From positions 1 through 64,000 of the forward strand of contig NW_026516235.1 in NCBI RefSeq assembly GCF_025602895.1: DNA of 64,000 bases. The letters are read 5' to 3'. Below, in pieces: positions 1 through 12,900 of this stretch; position 1 is the stretch's first letter; every line of letters begins with the position of its first letter. Position numbers and translations under genes: made by a program. The stretch comes from Polychytrium aggregatum. Its lineage: Eukaryota; Chytridiomycota; Chytridiomycetes; Polychytriales. Under the pieces are notes generated by a model that was given only the letters and a program-made list of their open reading frames with translations, did no database searches and was not told where the DNA came from.

Positions 1-166
1 ATATCATGCAGTGAAGGGGAGGGAGAAGAGCCGGGCACCAGATGCCGAGACGTAGGCCAGTGGCGGGCGATGGCTATGCGGCGAAATTCTGGGAGATGGA
101 TCTTGGCAGGTTGGCATTTGCCCAGCGGGCTGAAGAATTGACACAATCGGCCGTCTCGCGGAGGAC

Positions 167-1604
167 TCAGTGTCTGTTTCCGCCGGTAGACTCGGGCGCG
201 ATCTCGTTCTCGATGGTCAGGTCGCTCTGGTTGGGCTCGAGGGTGTCCACGGGCTGCGATTCGAGGCGCTTCTTGGCCTTGTACTTGCGACGCAACTTCA
301 TCAGGGCAAAGCCGACGATGGAGGTAAGCCAGTAGGCACAGTACCCAACAACAGAGCCGATGGTGGCAACGTTGTTCCAGCCCAAGAGCGCGTTGAAGAT
401 TTGCCAGCCGATGTTGTTGGATGTGCTGAGCAACGGATTGCAGCAATTGAGATACCACAGCGTGGATCGAACGTCGACGAGAGGGATACCAACAACATTG
501 TCGGGATCGGAGATGCCAAGGTTGCGGGAGAACATCTGGGCCTCGAGGAGGTAGACGCCCTTTGAGAAGAGACCCGAGCCCATCAGCAGCATCACAGCGG
601 TGCTGCAGATGAAGAACCACTTGAGCTGGATCTTTCGGCCACCCCTAAAGTGGCATCGAGAGGAAGACGAGTGAACCAACGGCGATTAGTTCATGTCGAG
701 CACAAGCCAGCGCATCTCGGCCGATACTCGTGCGCTGCCAGACTGCCCTGTGCCCCGGCGGAGGTACTAGTTGCGACTGTGGCTGCTGCAGCTGGGTCGA
801 AGTACGACACTCACTTGTACATGATGTATCCGATCAGACAGCCCAAAAGGATGCCGCAGATGGTGGCCAGTGGAATAGCCCTGACGTCGTCCGTAAGCGA
901 AACCTATCCGTGGCAATACAGTCGCTGATCAGTTCCTCATCCTGGCTTATGTGGCCGCGGATATCGAGGGAGACGGCACAATCGATGAGACTTACTCCGC
1001 CGACGATGAGAACACCCTCGACACCTTCACGCACGACCGAGACAAAGGGCAGGAGCATCAGGGCGTATTTGCCCTTGCCCCGCACGGTCGGGCGCTTCTC
1101 GTTGGTGTTCAGGGACTTTTCGAGCTTGTCTTTCCAGTGGTCGCGCTTGGACTCGGAGGCCAGCATTGTCAAGCTCATGCCGCCGATCAGGAACGAGGCG
1201 ATCAGCGAGAAGCTGCCTTCCCAAGCCAGCTCGTTCTGGGACCAGGCATTGGCGCTGTTGGCAGCCAGATAGAAGATGGCAATGAAGACGGCGCCGATGA
1301 TCAAGCTGACAAGCAGACCCAAGGCCGTTCCGATCCACACCTGAAGAGGAAACATGCCGCGCCAATCGGACGGGATATCAGCGATGCGCAACTCGATCCA
1401 AGACACGAGCCCAGGGCCAGGCGTACTCATTTGCAGGCAATGCACAGAGCGCGCCGACGGGCTTACTTGTTTGCGGAGGTGTTTGGAGATGATGGGATCC
1501 GGGAACGCTTGGGCGATGAACGTCAGGAGGACCGAGACGATGATGGCGGCCTCAAAGGTCTCGCGGAAGATGACAAAGAAGATGGGGATTGAAAAGTATC
1601 CCAT
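167..1604 (-). CDS. FTR1: High-affinity iron permease (Ftr1 family), 4 exons
   Basis: Plasma-membrane iron permease that takes up Fe(III) delivered by its partner multicopper oxidase. Exons on the minus strand are 1604-1467, 1340-996, 903-815 and 644-167; together they encode 349 aa in one open frame, close to the usual family length. Both REXXE iron-binding motifs are visible: RETFE at residues 14-18 in the first membrane segment, and REGVE at about 150-154. Several further hydrophobic helices follow, and the C-terminal tail is charged (KLRRKYKAKK), as expected for a cytoplasmic end. All splice sites are GT-AG. The start is the first Met, directly before the hydrophobic segment. It is divergently placed to FET3 at 3118, the classic arrangement of this two-subunit system, so shared iron-responsive control is likely but not shown. 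Confidence 0.95.
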
Positions 1605-2188
1605 GGTGCATCAACTGTGATTCGAGGGGAGGTAGCTTTGGACGGAGAGATACGGAAAGCTGTTCAGCGCAAGCGCAGGATACACTTGGACGAGAACAGG
1701 GGAGCGAAGAGTATGAGGAGTGATCCAGGCACGGCCCCAAAGCAAGCGGGAAGGAGAATGTATGGACGAAGACTCTGTGGAAGCAGAGAGGGACGAGGCA
1801 ACAACATTGATGCAAGGCCAGTGGCGGGAACGGAGGGCGGGAGCAATAGTGGCGGTGGTAACAGGGTTCGGCGGACGACCAAAGGGGCGGGTGCTGCAGA
1901 CGGCAAGGCAAGGGCAACTGCCAGTAGAGCGGGACACGAAGCCCGAGGCAAAGAAGCTCGAGGCAAGGCTCGATGGTGGACTTACCGATGCTACTTGAGG
2001 CCAGAGAGGACGATGATCGAGCTGAGGCCAAGCCGGATTGGGACGGACGAAGAGAGCAAAAAAAAATGAATGGGGCGAATGTACTGGCATGGCGAGCACG
2101 GCGGCGAACGGGCCCTGTTGCACAAACAGCCGCAGTCTGTGCGCATGGGTCGAAGGGACGGCGGGCCAATGGGGGGGCAGAAAAGTCA

Positions 2189-2336
2189 AGGAGGGATATC
2201 ATCACGGAGTGAATATCATCAGGGAGTGAATATCATCAGGGAGGGATCTCGTTATGGAGGGATGTCGTTATGGTGTGAATGTCATTATAGAGCGTATATC
2301 ACCATGGAGTGAACATCATCGAGTGAATGTCATCGA
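2189..2336. repeat. Imperfect ~17-bp tandem repeats in the FTR1/FET3 intergenic region
   Basis: About eight degenerate units of the type GTGAATATCATCAGGGA follow one another, the first copies nearly identical and later copies drifting (TCGTTATGG, GTCATTATAG, ACATCATCGA variants). The block lies midway between two divergent iron-uptake genes. It could be simple replication slippage or a cluster of regulator sites; the sequence alone does not decide. Confidence 0.7.
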
Positions 2337-3060
2337 GACTGGCGGCCGAATCGATCCATCTCATCATCTGGGAGCGTCCACAGAGACAACGCAGCCAACA
2401 GAGACACAACAGAACCAGCGGTGAGTCACGTCGCACACGGCAGCGGATGAATCTGTCCCAACCGCAAAATGCGCGCACGGGTCGCCCGGCCAATCGGGCT
2501 GAGGGCGGCGCCGGCCAATCGCTGCGCCGCAGGTGTATGACAGCGCCGGCTGTGTCACCGGCACGGCGGGCTGTGCCAAGTGCGGGCCAGTCGCCGTTGT
2601 CTGTGTGCGCATCAGCAAGCCGCTGTGGCGCTTGGTTTCCCGCCCGAACGGGCTGCGCTTTTTTCTTGCGGCGGGTCTTTGGGCTCGGTTCATCTGGGCA
2701 AGCAACGATCTGATCCACGTTCGTCCAACGTCCATCCCGACAACGTCCATCCGACGACGTTCCAGCTCAGCGACGTTCGAGCTCGACCACACCCGGCCAA
2801 CCGTCGGCAATATCCACCTGGTCGGTATCCCTCGCAAGCACCTGCAGAGCCATCGCCGAGTACGGACACGCCCGATTGCCCCGCACTTCGTGGCAGCGGC
2901 ATTCATCCGCTGTTCGATCCGGCCTCCCGCCCTCGCCGTCCCGACAACACATCTCATCCCGCCGCCTGGGCTCCCTGCTTTGCCCCCGCCTTCCCAGCCA
3001 GACTGCCATATTCGCACGTCGGCAACGCTGATCTCTGACACCTGCTCCACAGCCCATCCC

Positions 3061-3116
3061 GAACACTCGATCCCGAACACTCGATCCCGAACACTCGATC
3101 CCGAACACTCGATCCC
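3061..3116. repeat. Perfect 4 x 14-bp tandem repeat in the FET3 leader
   Basis: The unit GAACACTCGATCCC is repeated exactly four times and ends two bases before the FET3 start codon, so it probably lies in the 5' untranslated leader or core promoter. Copy-number change here could alter spacing of the start site. Confidence 0.9.
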
Positions 3117-3117
3117 A

Positions 3118-5754
3118 ATGGCCAAAGCCAGCATCCTGGGCGTGTGGCTGTTGCTCGCCACTTTGGCCTTCGTCGCCAGAGCCGCAAACGTTACCGTGAA
3201 CTGGGATATCACCTATGTCTACAACGTCAACCCCGACGGCCTCGCCGCACGCTGGGTGATCGGCGTCAACGGATCGTGGCCGTGAGTACCCGCCGCTGCA
3301 TTCGCTGGATGTAGTGTCTGCAATCGCTCCCAACCAGTGCTGCACTACTGGCTTCCTCGCCATGCTGGTTCTCATATTCCCGGATGACTCTTCATCGACT
3401 CCAGCATCCCCGCCATCAATGTCACCGAGGGCGATCTGCTCATTCTTAGTGTCGTAAGTGTGCATCGCCCACCCACGCATCTGCTCCATCCATCCATCTG
3501 GCTCGGCCGCATCTAACTCGGCCACCACTCGCTTGCAGAAAAACTCTCTCAACGTATCGACGTCCCTCCACACCCACGGCATGTTCCAGAACGGAACAGG
3601 ATATTATGACGGCGTGCCCGGTGTGGTGCAGTGGTAGGTATATCTGGAATCGCTGCATCGCTGCATCACTGCCGCAGTGCATGTGCTGCTATCCAACAGT
3701 ATCTAGGCACCATCCCGCTCCAAGTGCACCCCATGCACACTCCGTCCGACTTACAATCATATCATTCGGTGCCATCGTCGCATGTTGCGACAATGTCCTG
3801 CACGCACCTCTCAGCCCCATTCAGCCTGGCCAGTCCTTCACCTATCGCATCCCCATGCAGCAGCACGGCACCTACTGGATCCATGCCCACTACAAGGGCC
3901 AGTACGGCGATGGCCTGCGCACTGCCCTCACCATCAAGCCGCAGACACCGGAATACTATCAGTACGATCAGGAGTATACCGTTGTCCTCTCCGACTGGTA
4001 CCACACTCCTCATGACGACCTCATGGTCAAGTTCATGAGCCCTTACAATCCCACCGGATCCGAGCCCATTCCAGGTAATGTGCCCCGCCTTGAACATGCT
4101 GCTACAACTTCTTCCACACACATCGCAGAGCCACTTCCAGCCTGCATCCAAACCGCTCGCCGGACGCTCTCACTGACTCGTTCCTGTGATTCTCCTTGAT
4201 CCAGACTCAGCTTTGATCAACGACAACTCGGACAACAGCACCTTCGCCATCACCGCCGGCAAGACTTATCGCTTCCGTCTGATCAACGTGTCGCTCATGC
4301 CATCAATGTTCATTTCCATCGACGGCCACAACATGACCATCATCGAGGTCGACGGTGTATGTATTTAGTCAGATAGCAGTCCCGCTCTCATTCATCAGAC
4401 CATTGACGCCTTCTTTCCACCACAATAGATCGATGTTCAGCCGTACACTGTCCAGTCTCTGCCCATCACAACTGCCCAGCGATACTCGATCCTCGTCACG
4501 GCCCTCAACACCACCACACAGAACTTCCAGTTCCACGCTGACATTGACCCTAGCATGCTGGACTTTCCCGACAAGTGCACCAAGCCAAATGCGACTGCCA
4601 CGTTGATCTACAACGCCACAGCTCCGACGGCCGTCATGGATCGTGTGCCCTGGAACATGACCTTCAACGACATGGAGCTGGTCCCGGTCGTCCCAGTCGC
4701 CGCGGTTGACCCTGACACATCCTTTGAGCTCAACGTCATTATTAATGTTTTCGACGATGCCTCTAACCACGCCACTTTCAACAATATTGTCTACGCTGCT
4801 CCTCCCGTCACTCCGGCTCTCTGGACTGCGCTGACCATGGGCCCGCAGGCCACCGATCCGACTGTCTATGGTCAGAACAGCCACCCTCTGGTTCTGCAGC
4901 ATAACCAGATGGTGCAGGTCGTGATCAACAATCTTGACAGCAAGGGCCATCCCTGTGAGTTTGCGACCACTCGACCGTTGGTGCTGTGGTGCGCTTCGGC
5001 GGCTGTTGCGAACCCCTTTTGGCAGTGTCCCGGACGATTTGCGATGCATGAAGAGGGTCCATGGAATGTATGCTGGCTCGATCGGCTCACCAGGCTGCTC
5101 TTCTCTCAGTCCATCTCCACGGCCACGTCTTCCAGGTAGTCTTCCGCTCCACCGAGGCGGGGCAGTACTACAACTCCAGCATCGTCATCCCTCCTCAGCC
5201 CAACCCTGTCCGGCGCGACACAGTCATTGTTCCTGGCACCGGCAGCGCCGTCTTGCGGTTCCGCGCCGACAATCCTGGCATCTGGTTGTTCCACTGCCAC
5301 ATTGAATGGCACTGTGAGTATTGCTTGAGAGTCGGGTGTGAGCACTCCCACCCCCTGGCGCACAAATCATTGTTGCACTGCATCGAAGCGATGTCTTGTG
5401 TTTTGGACATTGGCAGCGCTGTGAAGTGAACCTTGGCCACTTGTCCTGATATTTGATACCCTTTCATGCTCAACAGTGGAGGCAGGCTTGGCCGCCACTT
5501 TCATCGAAGCCCCGCTCGAGATTCAGTCCCGCATCGCCGTTCCCCAGGAGCTCAGCAACTTTTGCACAAACAACGGCTTCAAGACCTCGGGCAACGCCAT
5601 GGGCAACAACGGCACGGACCTGACCGGCTACCAGCTCACGGCGCAACCCCTGAGCGGCAACTTTGAAACCAAGGGCATCATCTCGCTGGTCGTGACCATC
5701 GTCGTTGCCTTGCTCGGACTCGGCACCGTCGTGTGGTTCGGCCACCATCAGTAA
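3118..5754 (+). CDS. FET3: Multicopper ferroxidase (Fet3-type), 8 exons
   Basis: Cell-surface copper oxidase that oxidises Fe(II) so that Ftr1 can import it. Exons 3118-3281, 3405-3453, 3539-3633, 3815-4074, 4205-4356, 4429-4954, 5110-5313 and 5477-5754 give 575 aa. Visible features are an N-terminal signal peptide (hydrophobic residues 4-20), the copper-ligand motifs LHTHG, WIHAH and FHLHGH, and the type 1/3 signature HCHIEWHLEAG, whose last part is created by joining exons 7 and 8. Many N-x-S/T sites suggest glycosylation. Near the C-terminus is one membrane helix ([20 protein letters not shown]), the topology of Fet3 rather than of secreted laccases. The divergent FTR1 partner supports the ferroxidase call. 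A laccase-like activity cannot be excluded from motifs alone. Confidence 0.95.
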
Positions 5755-6370
5755 CTCGGGATCGCTGAAGCTCCGACTTGCACCGATCCCTGCATGGCGA
5801 TCGTTACCTCTGGACTACCAGGCCGTCCAAGCACCGCCGCGTGTTCTTTATTATTAGTACCCTTGAATTCGAACAGGCGACTCCTCACAGAGGCGCTCCT
5901 TCGCCCAGAAGAGAGCCTCCCACTGACCATAGATTCAGCATACTTGCAATCCTCATCTGCCGAGCGTCCTCACACCTCCCTTCTCCCTCGAATTGCTTTC
6001 ACCATGCATTCACTGCTTCGGCTCTTGCACACCCGTCAATCCCTTTCTTTCCTGGCTGCGTCATGGTCCCTGTAGATTACCCGATAGACACGCTTATGGA
6101 TACTGGTTGCTTCTTGCTGCGGATGATGAAGGGATTTGCAATTGGACTTGTGTCTCGCCGTACCCCCCCCCGCCCAAGATTCACTCTGCTGTCCATATTA
6201 TACAATACTGTGCCGTCAGCCCCATTTGCGATCACATCTCTGCCCGTCCAGGACCAAAGTTGAAGCATCGGTCTGTGCAATATGAATGACACCATCGCCG
6301 CAATCGTGCCCCACAACACGGCAAAGTCGGATCATATCATACACCCAGTCAAGTGGATCTAATCGTTTCC
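5755..6370. other. Intergenic sequence 3' of FET3
   Basis: No gene seen. It holds the FET3 3' untranslated region and unremarkable sequence up to the repeat that begins near 6371. Confidence 0.5.
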
Positions 6371-6525
6371 CTGGGTGTCCCTGTGTGAGGGAGGAAGACA
6401 CAGGGCAAAGAGCATAATCGCCGCAGGACATCGGCGAGGGGATTATATAGGGGGGCCGATCAATGTCGCCTGATTTACACAAGACACGCAAGTCATTCGT
6501 GCGTGAAAGTGTCCCATTGGCGGTA
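6371..6525 (-). repeat. TATA-containing repeat 'R2', copy B, abutting a transposon end
   Basis: Read on the minus strand this segment matches 52279-52481. Both begin with a TA dinucleotide and GGGACACTTTCAC, continue with RATGACTTGCGTG, then contain a TATATAAT box followed by CTCGCCGA and GGCGATT, and both end in CACACAGGGACACCCAG. Copy B lacks a G/T-rich stretch present in copy A. Its starting TA is the same TA that ends the deleted transposon at 6524, so the two units sit back to back. It may be the terminal region of a related element; the other end was not found. Confidence 0.7.
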
Positions 6526-6802
6526 CACTGTATTCAGGGGGAAATGGGTGAAGACCGCCGGTCGCTCTCCAGTCTCCACAATCGACCTGCACACTAGTCT
6601 CGGAGTGCCAGCGGTGAATGGTGCTTTTGGACACACTGAAGATGGTGGCGACCTTGTGCAAGCTGCCGAGCTGCGATGCGGGAATCGAGGGTGCTGTGTT
6701 TGGCCATGAATGCGATGAGTGGGTGGGTGTATTCAGGTCACAGAAAAAAACCCTGTCATGGCTCAAAACGGGGGTGTCCCGTTTCATTTTGGAAACGCGG
6801 TA
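6524..6802 (-). mobile_element. 279-bp internally deleted Fanzor/Tc1 transposon (MITE-like)
   Basis: Both ends are bounded by TA, and both terminal sequences align base for base in length with the 30-bp inverted repeats of the full element at 52510-56248. On the minus strand it begins with the AAACGGGACACC terminus, keeps the helix-turn-helix codons of the transposase (KVATIFSVSKSTIHRWH), then jumps directly to the last codons of the Fanzor gene (reading V-C-R-S-I-V-E-type DNA, GTCGATTGTGGAGA...GCGACCGGCGGTCTTCAC) and ends at the other terminus. So it is a clean internal deletion of the same element family, incapable of coding either protein but keeping both ends. Confidence 0.9.
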
Positions 6803-6918
6803 AAACCCGCCAATATGGAATCGCTACGAGTTCAAGATCTGCTGCTTGGCTGTGGCCACCTTGAGCCCCTCCCTTCCTCAAGTCTCCACGCACATCCCCC
6901 CCCCAGCAGCCCACAGCG

Positions 6919-9900
6919 ATGCCACCCAAGAGCAAAGGCTCTGAGTCAGACTGGGACATTGATGACGATGATCTTAACGACCTTCTTGGCGACTCGGACA
7001 ACGAGCGGCCCCCTTCCAAGGGCCCACCCAAGCCTGCTGTGTCCGCTGCAACGACCGACAGCGATCCCTCGTCCAGAGCGCGGACGGGCTTTCTCGACGG
7101 CGACACCAAGCCAAACCACTCGCCATCGATGCAAGTAAAGTGCACCCGTCCCTTGCACTGCAACTTCACATGGCTGCCCATAGTCCACCCACACCCCCTG
7201 ACTCTCATGACGCGCCCGTCAGCCATCTCATGTCATGTCCAACGGGCTGATTTGGCATCGTCGCGACATGGGTTCCATGCATCGCCTTTCCCAATCCAAC
7301 TCGCCCGCGCTCAAGGGTCCTGCATTCCAGCACCGCTCGCAATCCATCATCACCAGCGGCCACTCTGCCATTCGTCGCGTGGATATATATGCCATAGCGT
7401 TCTCGTTGGATTCTCGTCCGCGTTCGCGCACCTCTCTCATTACATCTTTGTCTGTCCGCTGGCCTCATTGCAGAGAAAGCAGCCCGAGGTCAATACCGTG
7501 GGCTCGGCTGTCCCCACGTTGTCGACGCAGCCCACTGGCATGCACCCGAAGCCCTTTGATGCCGGAGCAGCACCCAAGCCCAGTGTGTCGATGCCGCCAC
7601 ACGGACCGAGCCCAGGGACTACCGACAACGACTTGGACTCGCTCGACTCGGCGCTCTTTGGCCTCTCGGGCATGAAAAAGTCGCAGTCGAGCGGCATTGG
7701 ATCGATTCGTATGCCACCCGAATCCAAATCGGGGGTCCAGGCGGTTGGATCGGCTGCCAAGGCCAACATAGAGAGCCGAGGGACGCTCAACTCGACGCTG
7801 GGCGAAGGTCTCAAGACGAACGGTAGGGCTTCTGGGGACAACGGATGCTGAACGACCGCCCATCGGCAGCTTCTCGAGCATTCACCAGCCAGCCGAGCTG
7901 TACAAACAGCCATGCACTAGCAAGCAATCCACACTGTCGTCTCGGCCACGTCCCTGCTCATTTTCAATCCGTCATATCATTCTTGTGCTGCAGCCCCGTC
8001 TCCACTTGCTTACATTCACCTTGTTTTGTCGCGACAATACCACAATCCTCATCTCCGCGATCGAAATGCCATCAATATCCAAATCAGAGCTATCCAGCAG
8101 TTTGGTAAGCCGATCGAGTGCCCAGACGGCCAGGCAACCTCATCGACCCGAATGTCACCGCTAAACTGCAATGCACCTTACACGCACCCACAGCTCTCGG
8201 TCGGTTCTCAAGAGATATCCATCCCGTCGTTTCTTCTGAGCAATTCAACAGCGGGAAACAGGCGCCCCAGCCGACGAGGGACTGCTGGCAGCCTCGGCGC
8301 CGACGAGAGTGGTGCCGCCGGCTTGACCACAGGTGCCGCCGGTAGTGAGAACCATCTTTCCTTTGGCGGGCTCGCCCCCCAACCCGACACCCATGGAGCT
8401 TCGCTATTAGCTCAAGGTAGACCACCAACCTTCGACGCTCTTCCGTTGTATTGCCATGGCCACGTCCAACGGAGTGGCTTGGATGGGCTGGTCTTGACTG
8501 ATTTATCTGAATGTGGTCGCCGGCTCCAATGCAGACAGACCTCGCTCGGCACTGGGCTCATCTACTGCCGATGGAATCTCCCGAAGGGTAAGATGCACTT
8601 TTGGAGGCGGGCTGGATACACGCTGTCCCTTGCTCCTTTCTTGCACAAGCGCTTGCGATGATACGTCAGCGGGTAGTAGCCCCTGACGATTTTGCAAAGC
8701 TGTCTTGTGCTCGTTGTCTCGACAATCGATGTGCTTGCTGACTTTGTTGATGCAGCCATCGGCGGCCCAGCACAAGGACAGCGACAATGATGATGATCTC
8801 TTTGACAGTCTTGGGCTCGGGGAAAGTCGACCTCGGACTGCCCCTGCCCCAGCCCCAGCCCCAGCTTCAAGCACCTCCGGGACGGGACCGGTGTCTATGC
8901 CAGGGTATGTGGCAATCTCGAACGAGCTCAATAGTCTGGCTTCGATTCCGCCCGGCCGTTTGTTTTGGATGCAAGAAGATCGACTGTGCACCACATCCAT
9001 TCAACAGCAACAACAATGGCACCATGATTGCCATCGTTTCGCCATCGACCGTGAGACCCGAGGAAACCATCGGTGTGACCGGCTTTGAGTTAGCACATCT
9101 GACGACATATTTCTTGCGGCCGGCAGAGCCTCAAGGTTCGGCGGCTCCAAAGAGCCCAATATTGCCGGGGCTTTGCACACAGGTGTTCCAAGCCTCCGTT
9201 TCAACGACGCAGATCCATCCGGACGCACCGCCCAGCCCACCAAGGTTATTTCGGAGCGCAAGGCACCGGATGTAGCACCGAGGGTAGCCCCTGTTTCGAA
9301 AAAGTCAGGCGAGGACGACGAGTACATCCCGGCGTTCTTGCTCGAGGCATCTGGGCGACGCCGGTCGAGAGGCGATGCGGCCGGGCGCTCCGGGCTCGGG
9401 CTGCCGATGGGTCCTGGTATGTTTCCGTGTGATTTTGGGTCGGAGGAGGAAACAGCTGTGTGGTGCTAGCCGCGTGTTTGAGTTGTTTCTGGAAGACCAA
9501 GCTAGTTGCCGGAGACATTGATCAACGGATCTGGCGACACTAGCTGCCGTAGATGACCCCAAGATTGGCCAGGGCCCAATTTCTTTCAAGAACGACATTC
9601 CTGAAGGTAGCTAACCTCACCGCTCCAATGCCGCAAGCACTGATCCGATCGTCACCAGAGATACCCCTGCATGGGGTATTCTCGCATGCTGGAGACTGTT
9701 TCTAGCAAACCCATGACAGCAACGAGCCTGGCGCACCCAATCGTCTGCAGCGCCTGACACATCAATAACCACGTCGCTCCATTCTTGCTCGTTGATGCCG
9801 CTTTGCCGAGACAGCGCCGGTCTCCAAATCCAACATCGATCTGCCGTTTTTGAGTATGAGCTGTCGCGCCGATTGACAAACCAGCTTTGTTTCAACGATC

Positions 9901-12900
9901 TCTGGCGACTGACGAGATCCTTGCACCGACAACTGCGTTCAGAAAGCGGCCCCGAGGTCAAGAACAGCTCGACGCTTCCATGTAAGAGAAGCGCATTTGG
10001 GTCGAGGGCTCCATGTTCGTCATCGTGCGCCTTGTCAATAGCTGCCTTTCCACCAGCAGCAGCCCATGCATGTGATTCACTGTCATTCAATCATTTGCCT
10101 CTTTATTTTTCAGCGAGACGCCAAAGTTTTTGCTTGGAAGTCAAAGGATCAAACGGGATGAAGGTGAGTTCAGCGCACCGCCAGGTGTATCCATGTGGCT
10201 ATCAAAGACACTCGACGCTCTTGCTCAACGATACGTGCATGCTGTTCCATCTCCCAGACGCAAAGCTAGCTCAGGTGAGAGCATGATGCCGGTCGTGCCG
10301 GATGCTCGTTGTGTGCTGCCACGGGCCGATGACCAGTCGGCTCTCTCCGGCAGAGCGAGGAGAAAGGGGCCCAAAACGTCCCCCGAAGTACCTCACGCAC
10401 GAGTCTCAAAGCTCGATCCGAAAAGCAAGCCCATCCTGCCCTCGTCTCCAAGCAGAGCACTTCGCGCCAGGGCAGCAAGCCTGCTGAAGAGGTACGGCGG
10501 CCGCATCATCGCCGCAGGCATCGGCGACATCCTTTCGTGTCTCTTCGTCAGGTACCGATCTTACCAACGAATGTCAAGCGGTTAATCTATCGCCTCATTT
10601 CAGCCTCACGACTCGGACTCGGGTACGTCGTTGTCGTCGGTGGCTCTAAGCCTCAGCTCGGATGAGGACGAAGTTGAACCTGAAGCCGAACCCAGCGACG
10701 CCACAAAGTTACCTAAGCATGGTCCAACCCGGCACAAAGCTACCGAGAAAAGAGCCAAGAAGACCAAGATGCCAGAGAATGGCCGTGCTGCTACCGAAAT
10801 CGACGGACGGATGATTGCAGGTCTGTCGGGGGTCGTAGCGCCAAAGCGCCAGTTGGCGAGGCAGCTGCTGTGCTTCGGATCGATGTACATCTCTGCTCGA
10901 TCAACGAATCGACCGTTTATGGCTCTGGGTGCACAATCAGATGTCCTGATGGAGAAAATATCAGGGCCGGAGTCAATGAAACGCTGCTTTGGGTGCGTGG
11001 GCTTGACCACCGCCTCCCAAATACAGAGTGATTGCCACTGATCACCAGCTACTCATGCAGATGCCACCAAGCGGACGGAGGAGCTTCATTCAGAGATTCA
11101 AAGTCTGTCCCTCACGCTCAAATCGGCGATGGAAGACTTTGAAACGCGCAAGAAGGGCTATGAGGAGCAAATCGACTCTCTACACAAGAGGATCAAGGAG
11201 TTGGAGGGTAGTCTCGTCGCCAAGGATAAGCAGGTCTTGTAACGATTCCACCGTGGACAGAGCAGGCAGCAGTAATGGTCTGTCTTGATATTTCGCACCG
11301 GGGCTGAAGTGAGTATACGCGCCGCCGTTTCAACTCCCACTATAGTTCACAGAGGAGAAATCGGAGATCAACAAGCTCCATCTCGACGAAATCAACAAAG
11401 TGATCGAAAAGTACCAGGGCCTGCTCGATGATTTGCGAGCGTCCCATCTCAAGGATAAGGAGCAGATCACGGCGTACCACCAAGAACACGTAGGCATCCA
11501 CGCAAAATATCCTGCTGTGCTCTGCCTTGCTGACAGCAAACGTCCATGACACGCCGGTTTGTGTTGCCCAAACAGCTACAGAAGCTTATCCAGATCGAGA
11601 CGGACAAGCTGAAGGTTGAGCACGAGAAGCAGCTGTCCGAGCTGAAGCACCATCATCTGGAAGAGGTAGATGGCATTTCGATTGGCGACCATCGTTGCAC
11701 ATCTTTTATCAAGCCAAGCCAAGCCAACTAACTCGACTGTTCGTCCTGGCAGCTCAACAAGACCATTTCAAACGCGGAATCGACGCGGCAGATTGCCCTC
11801 CTGGCAGAGAGACTCGAGACAAGCTCGCGACTTGTGGATTGCATGCAGCTTAAGCTGGAAAGCGACCATAGCTACAGTATCAAGGTGGGCATGGGCAACG
11901 ATCCCGAATGTCGATGGGGGCTATTTTGTCTCCATACACCAATGCATCCATGCATCCATGCATCTTTCGATTCCACTGACGCCGTCTCCATGAGCAGGAG
12001 CGCGAAGCCGCCTTCCAGATCCGAGAGAAGCAAATTTCGGAGGTGTGCTCCCCAGTGAATACCCTGCTCCGTAGTACCGATTGAGCAATCCGATCCGTTT
12101 GTGGCGATTCTTGAGTACTCTCGAGTGCCGGGACTGCGTAAGCCGGAGCTGATCAAATGGGATCGACATCCGTTTTCTTACCGACAGATGCAGCAGGCTC
12201 TGAATGCCCAACAGAAGGAAATCGAGGTGGAGAGAGAGAAGGTCTGTATGCTCAGAGTGGCTGTTACAAGCGGGAAGGGAGTATCAATGTTTGGCTGATG
12301 TCCGCATAACCGGAAGCCTAGACGTCGATGGTGACATGTGCATACACAGTTACAAGCATGTGGTCGTTGTGCTTGCTGACGCAGCTCTGCTTCATAAATG
12401 ACACCTCCGATTGATATCCAAAGATACAAGAGCTCGTCAAATCGCTCGATCAGAGTATGATCGAAGCCAAGGAGCAGCATCTGAAAGAAAGACAAAAGAT
12501 TCTTGATGAGCAGACGAAGCTGGAACAGCAAATGGTACGTACTGTCCATGTTTCTGCGCGGGGAGTGTCTCCATAGTACTCCACTTTGGGCTACTCCTGG
12601 GACCTCGTTACTTTCGGGAAGAAATTACAGACCGCACAGACATATACGCAACAAAAATCCTGAAACTAATGCCAATCAATAACCACACAGGACTCAGTTG
12701 CCAAGGAAAAGGAGGCATATAAACAAGAGCTCAACTTTGAGCGGCTGGAGTTTGTCAAAGTTCGCGAAGAGTGGACACTAGAGAAGCGACGAGTGCTGAA
12801 CCAGATGAACGAGGTCTGTCCGCCAATACGGCCGAGAAGAGTGCCCACATATCCGAGATGGCTTGTGGATGTGGATTCTCAGACGCGAGTCGTGACACTC

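Larger units (their letters stand above)
1605..3117. promoter_or_regulatory. Shared intergenic region between FTR1 and FET3
   Basis: About 1.5 kb separates the two divergent start codons. I see no convincing coding sequence. It contains a block of imperfect short repeats (2189-2336) and a perfect 14-bp tandem repeat ending two bases before the FET3 ATG (3061-3116). The region probably holds both promoters. I could not identify a clear WGATAA-type site for a GATA iron repressor, so the regulatory role is inference from gene layout. Confidence 0.5.
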
